Assembly: GCA_021821465.1 (NCBI GenBank)
Contig: JAKACM010000024.1
Span: forward strand, 1 to 52,552
Source of the DNA: Bacillota bacterium
GTDB lineage: Bacteria > Bacillota > Sulfobacillia > Sulfobacillales > Sulfobacillaceae
Direction of reading: 5' to 3'
Length of the DNA: 52,552 nt
Made by a program: the position numbers and the translations under genes
Notes under the pieces: generated by a model
Database searches by the model: none
Told to the model about the DNA's origin: nothing
The model's input: only the letters and a program-made list of their open reading frames with translations
Part shown: one piece after another, positions 52,402 through 52,552 of the stretch
Layout: the number at the start of each line of letters is the position of its first letter
Numbering within the stretch: the stretch's first letter is position 1

Positions 52402-52552
52402 ACCACTGATACGCCGGAATAGGAATAAAGTGGACCCCGTTGTCAAGACAGTTTTTTAGCCCCTAAAGTGTGAGACTGTTCCCTCCCTGGCCTGTAGATT
52501 GTGTAACAAGATCTTTCGCATTGTCGGTTGTGGATCCGGGTGAGTCCTCTGG
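52402..52552. other. End of window, nothing recognised
   Basis: No frame, hairpin or RNA gene is recognised in the last 150 bases. Confidence 0.4.

Overview
The window looks like a chromosomal accessory region of an acidophilic, moderately thermophilic Firmicute, most plausibly Sulfobacillus or a close relative. This is an inference. It rests on a secreted G1 (eqolisin-type) acid protease, Gram-positive AGGAGG ribosome binding sites with ATG/GTG/TTG starts, and thermophile-type I-B and III-B CRISPR modules. No rRNA or tRNA gene was recognised.

Layout. Positions 230-3600 hold copies of a small element carrying a serine resolvase; one copy is reduced to a MITE-like remnant and two are nested. 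A divergent G1 protease and lipoprotein pair lies between them, with a TetR-type operator in the gap. Positions 4452-10043 look like one operon: a CapA-like protein, an MFS exporter, a 40-residue peptide, a radical SAM/SPASM maturase with an N-terminal RRE-like region, a fold-III PLP decarboxylase-like enzyme and a flavin monooxygenase cut short by another MITE-like element. I read this as an undescribed RiPP (peptide natural product) cluster. Positions 10340-11885 are a decayed plasmid replicon (structured leader, a 29-codon ORF, frameshifted repA). A decayed Tn3 transposase follows. Positions 14293-22602 carry ordinary single genes: two exported proteins, an MBL hydrolase, a DHA2 exporter, a GNAT acetyltransferase, a zinc-ribbon mini-protein and a repeat-containing surface protein.

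Positions 24097-47612 are one large CRISPR locus. On the minus strand, cmr1-6 (type III-B) is followed by a Card1/Can2-like CARF nuclease. Divergent to it is a CARF-HEPN protein of the Cas02710 type, then cas6-cas8b-cas7-cas5-cas3-cas4-cas1-cas2 (type I-B), a leader and an array of 86 identical 30-base repeats. There is one cas6 and one array, so both effector complexes probably share the same crRNAs. Cmr2 keeps GGDD but lacks the HD nuclease, so the III-B arm should act through RNA cleavage and cyclic oligoadenylate signalling to the two CARF effectors.

After the array come a HtrA-like protease without its PDZ domain, about 3 kb of debris, and two toxin-antitoxin modules (Phd/PIN and MntA/HepT). 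In both modules the antitoxin-side gene is intact and the toxin gene is frameshifted.
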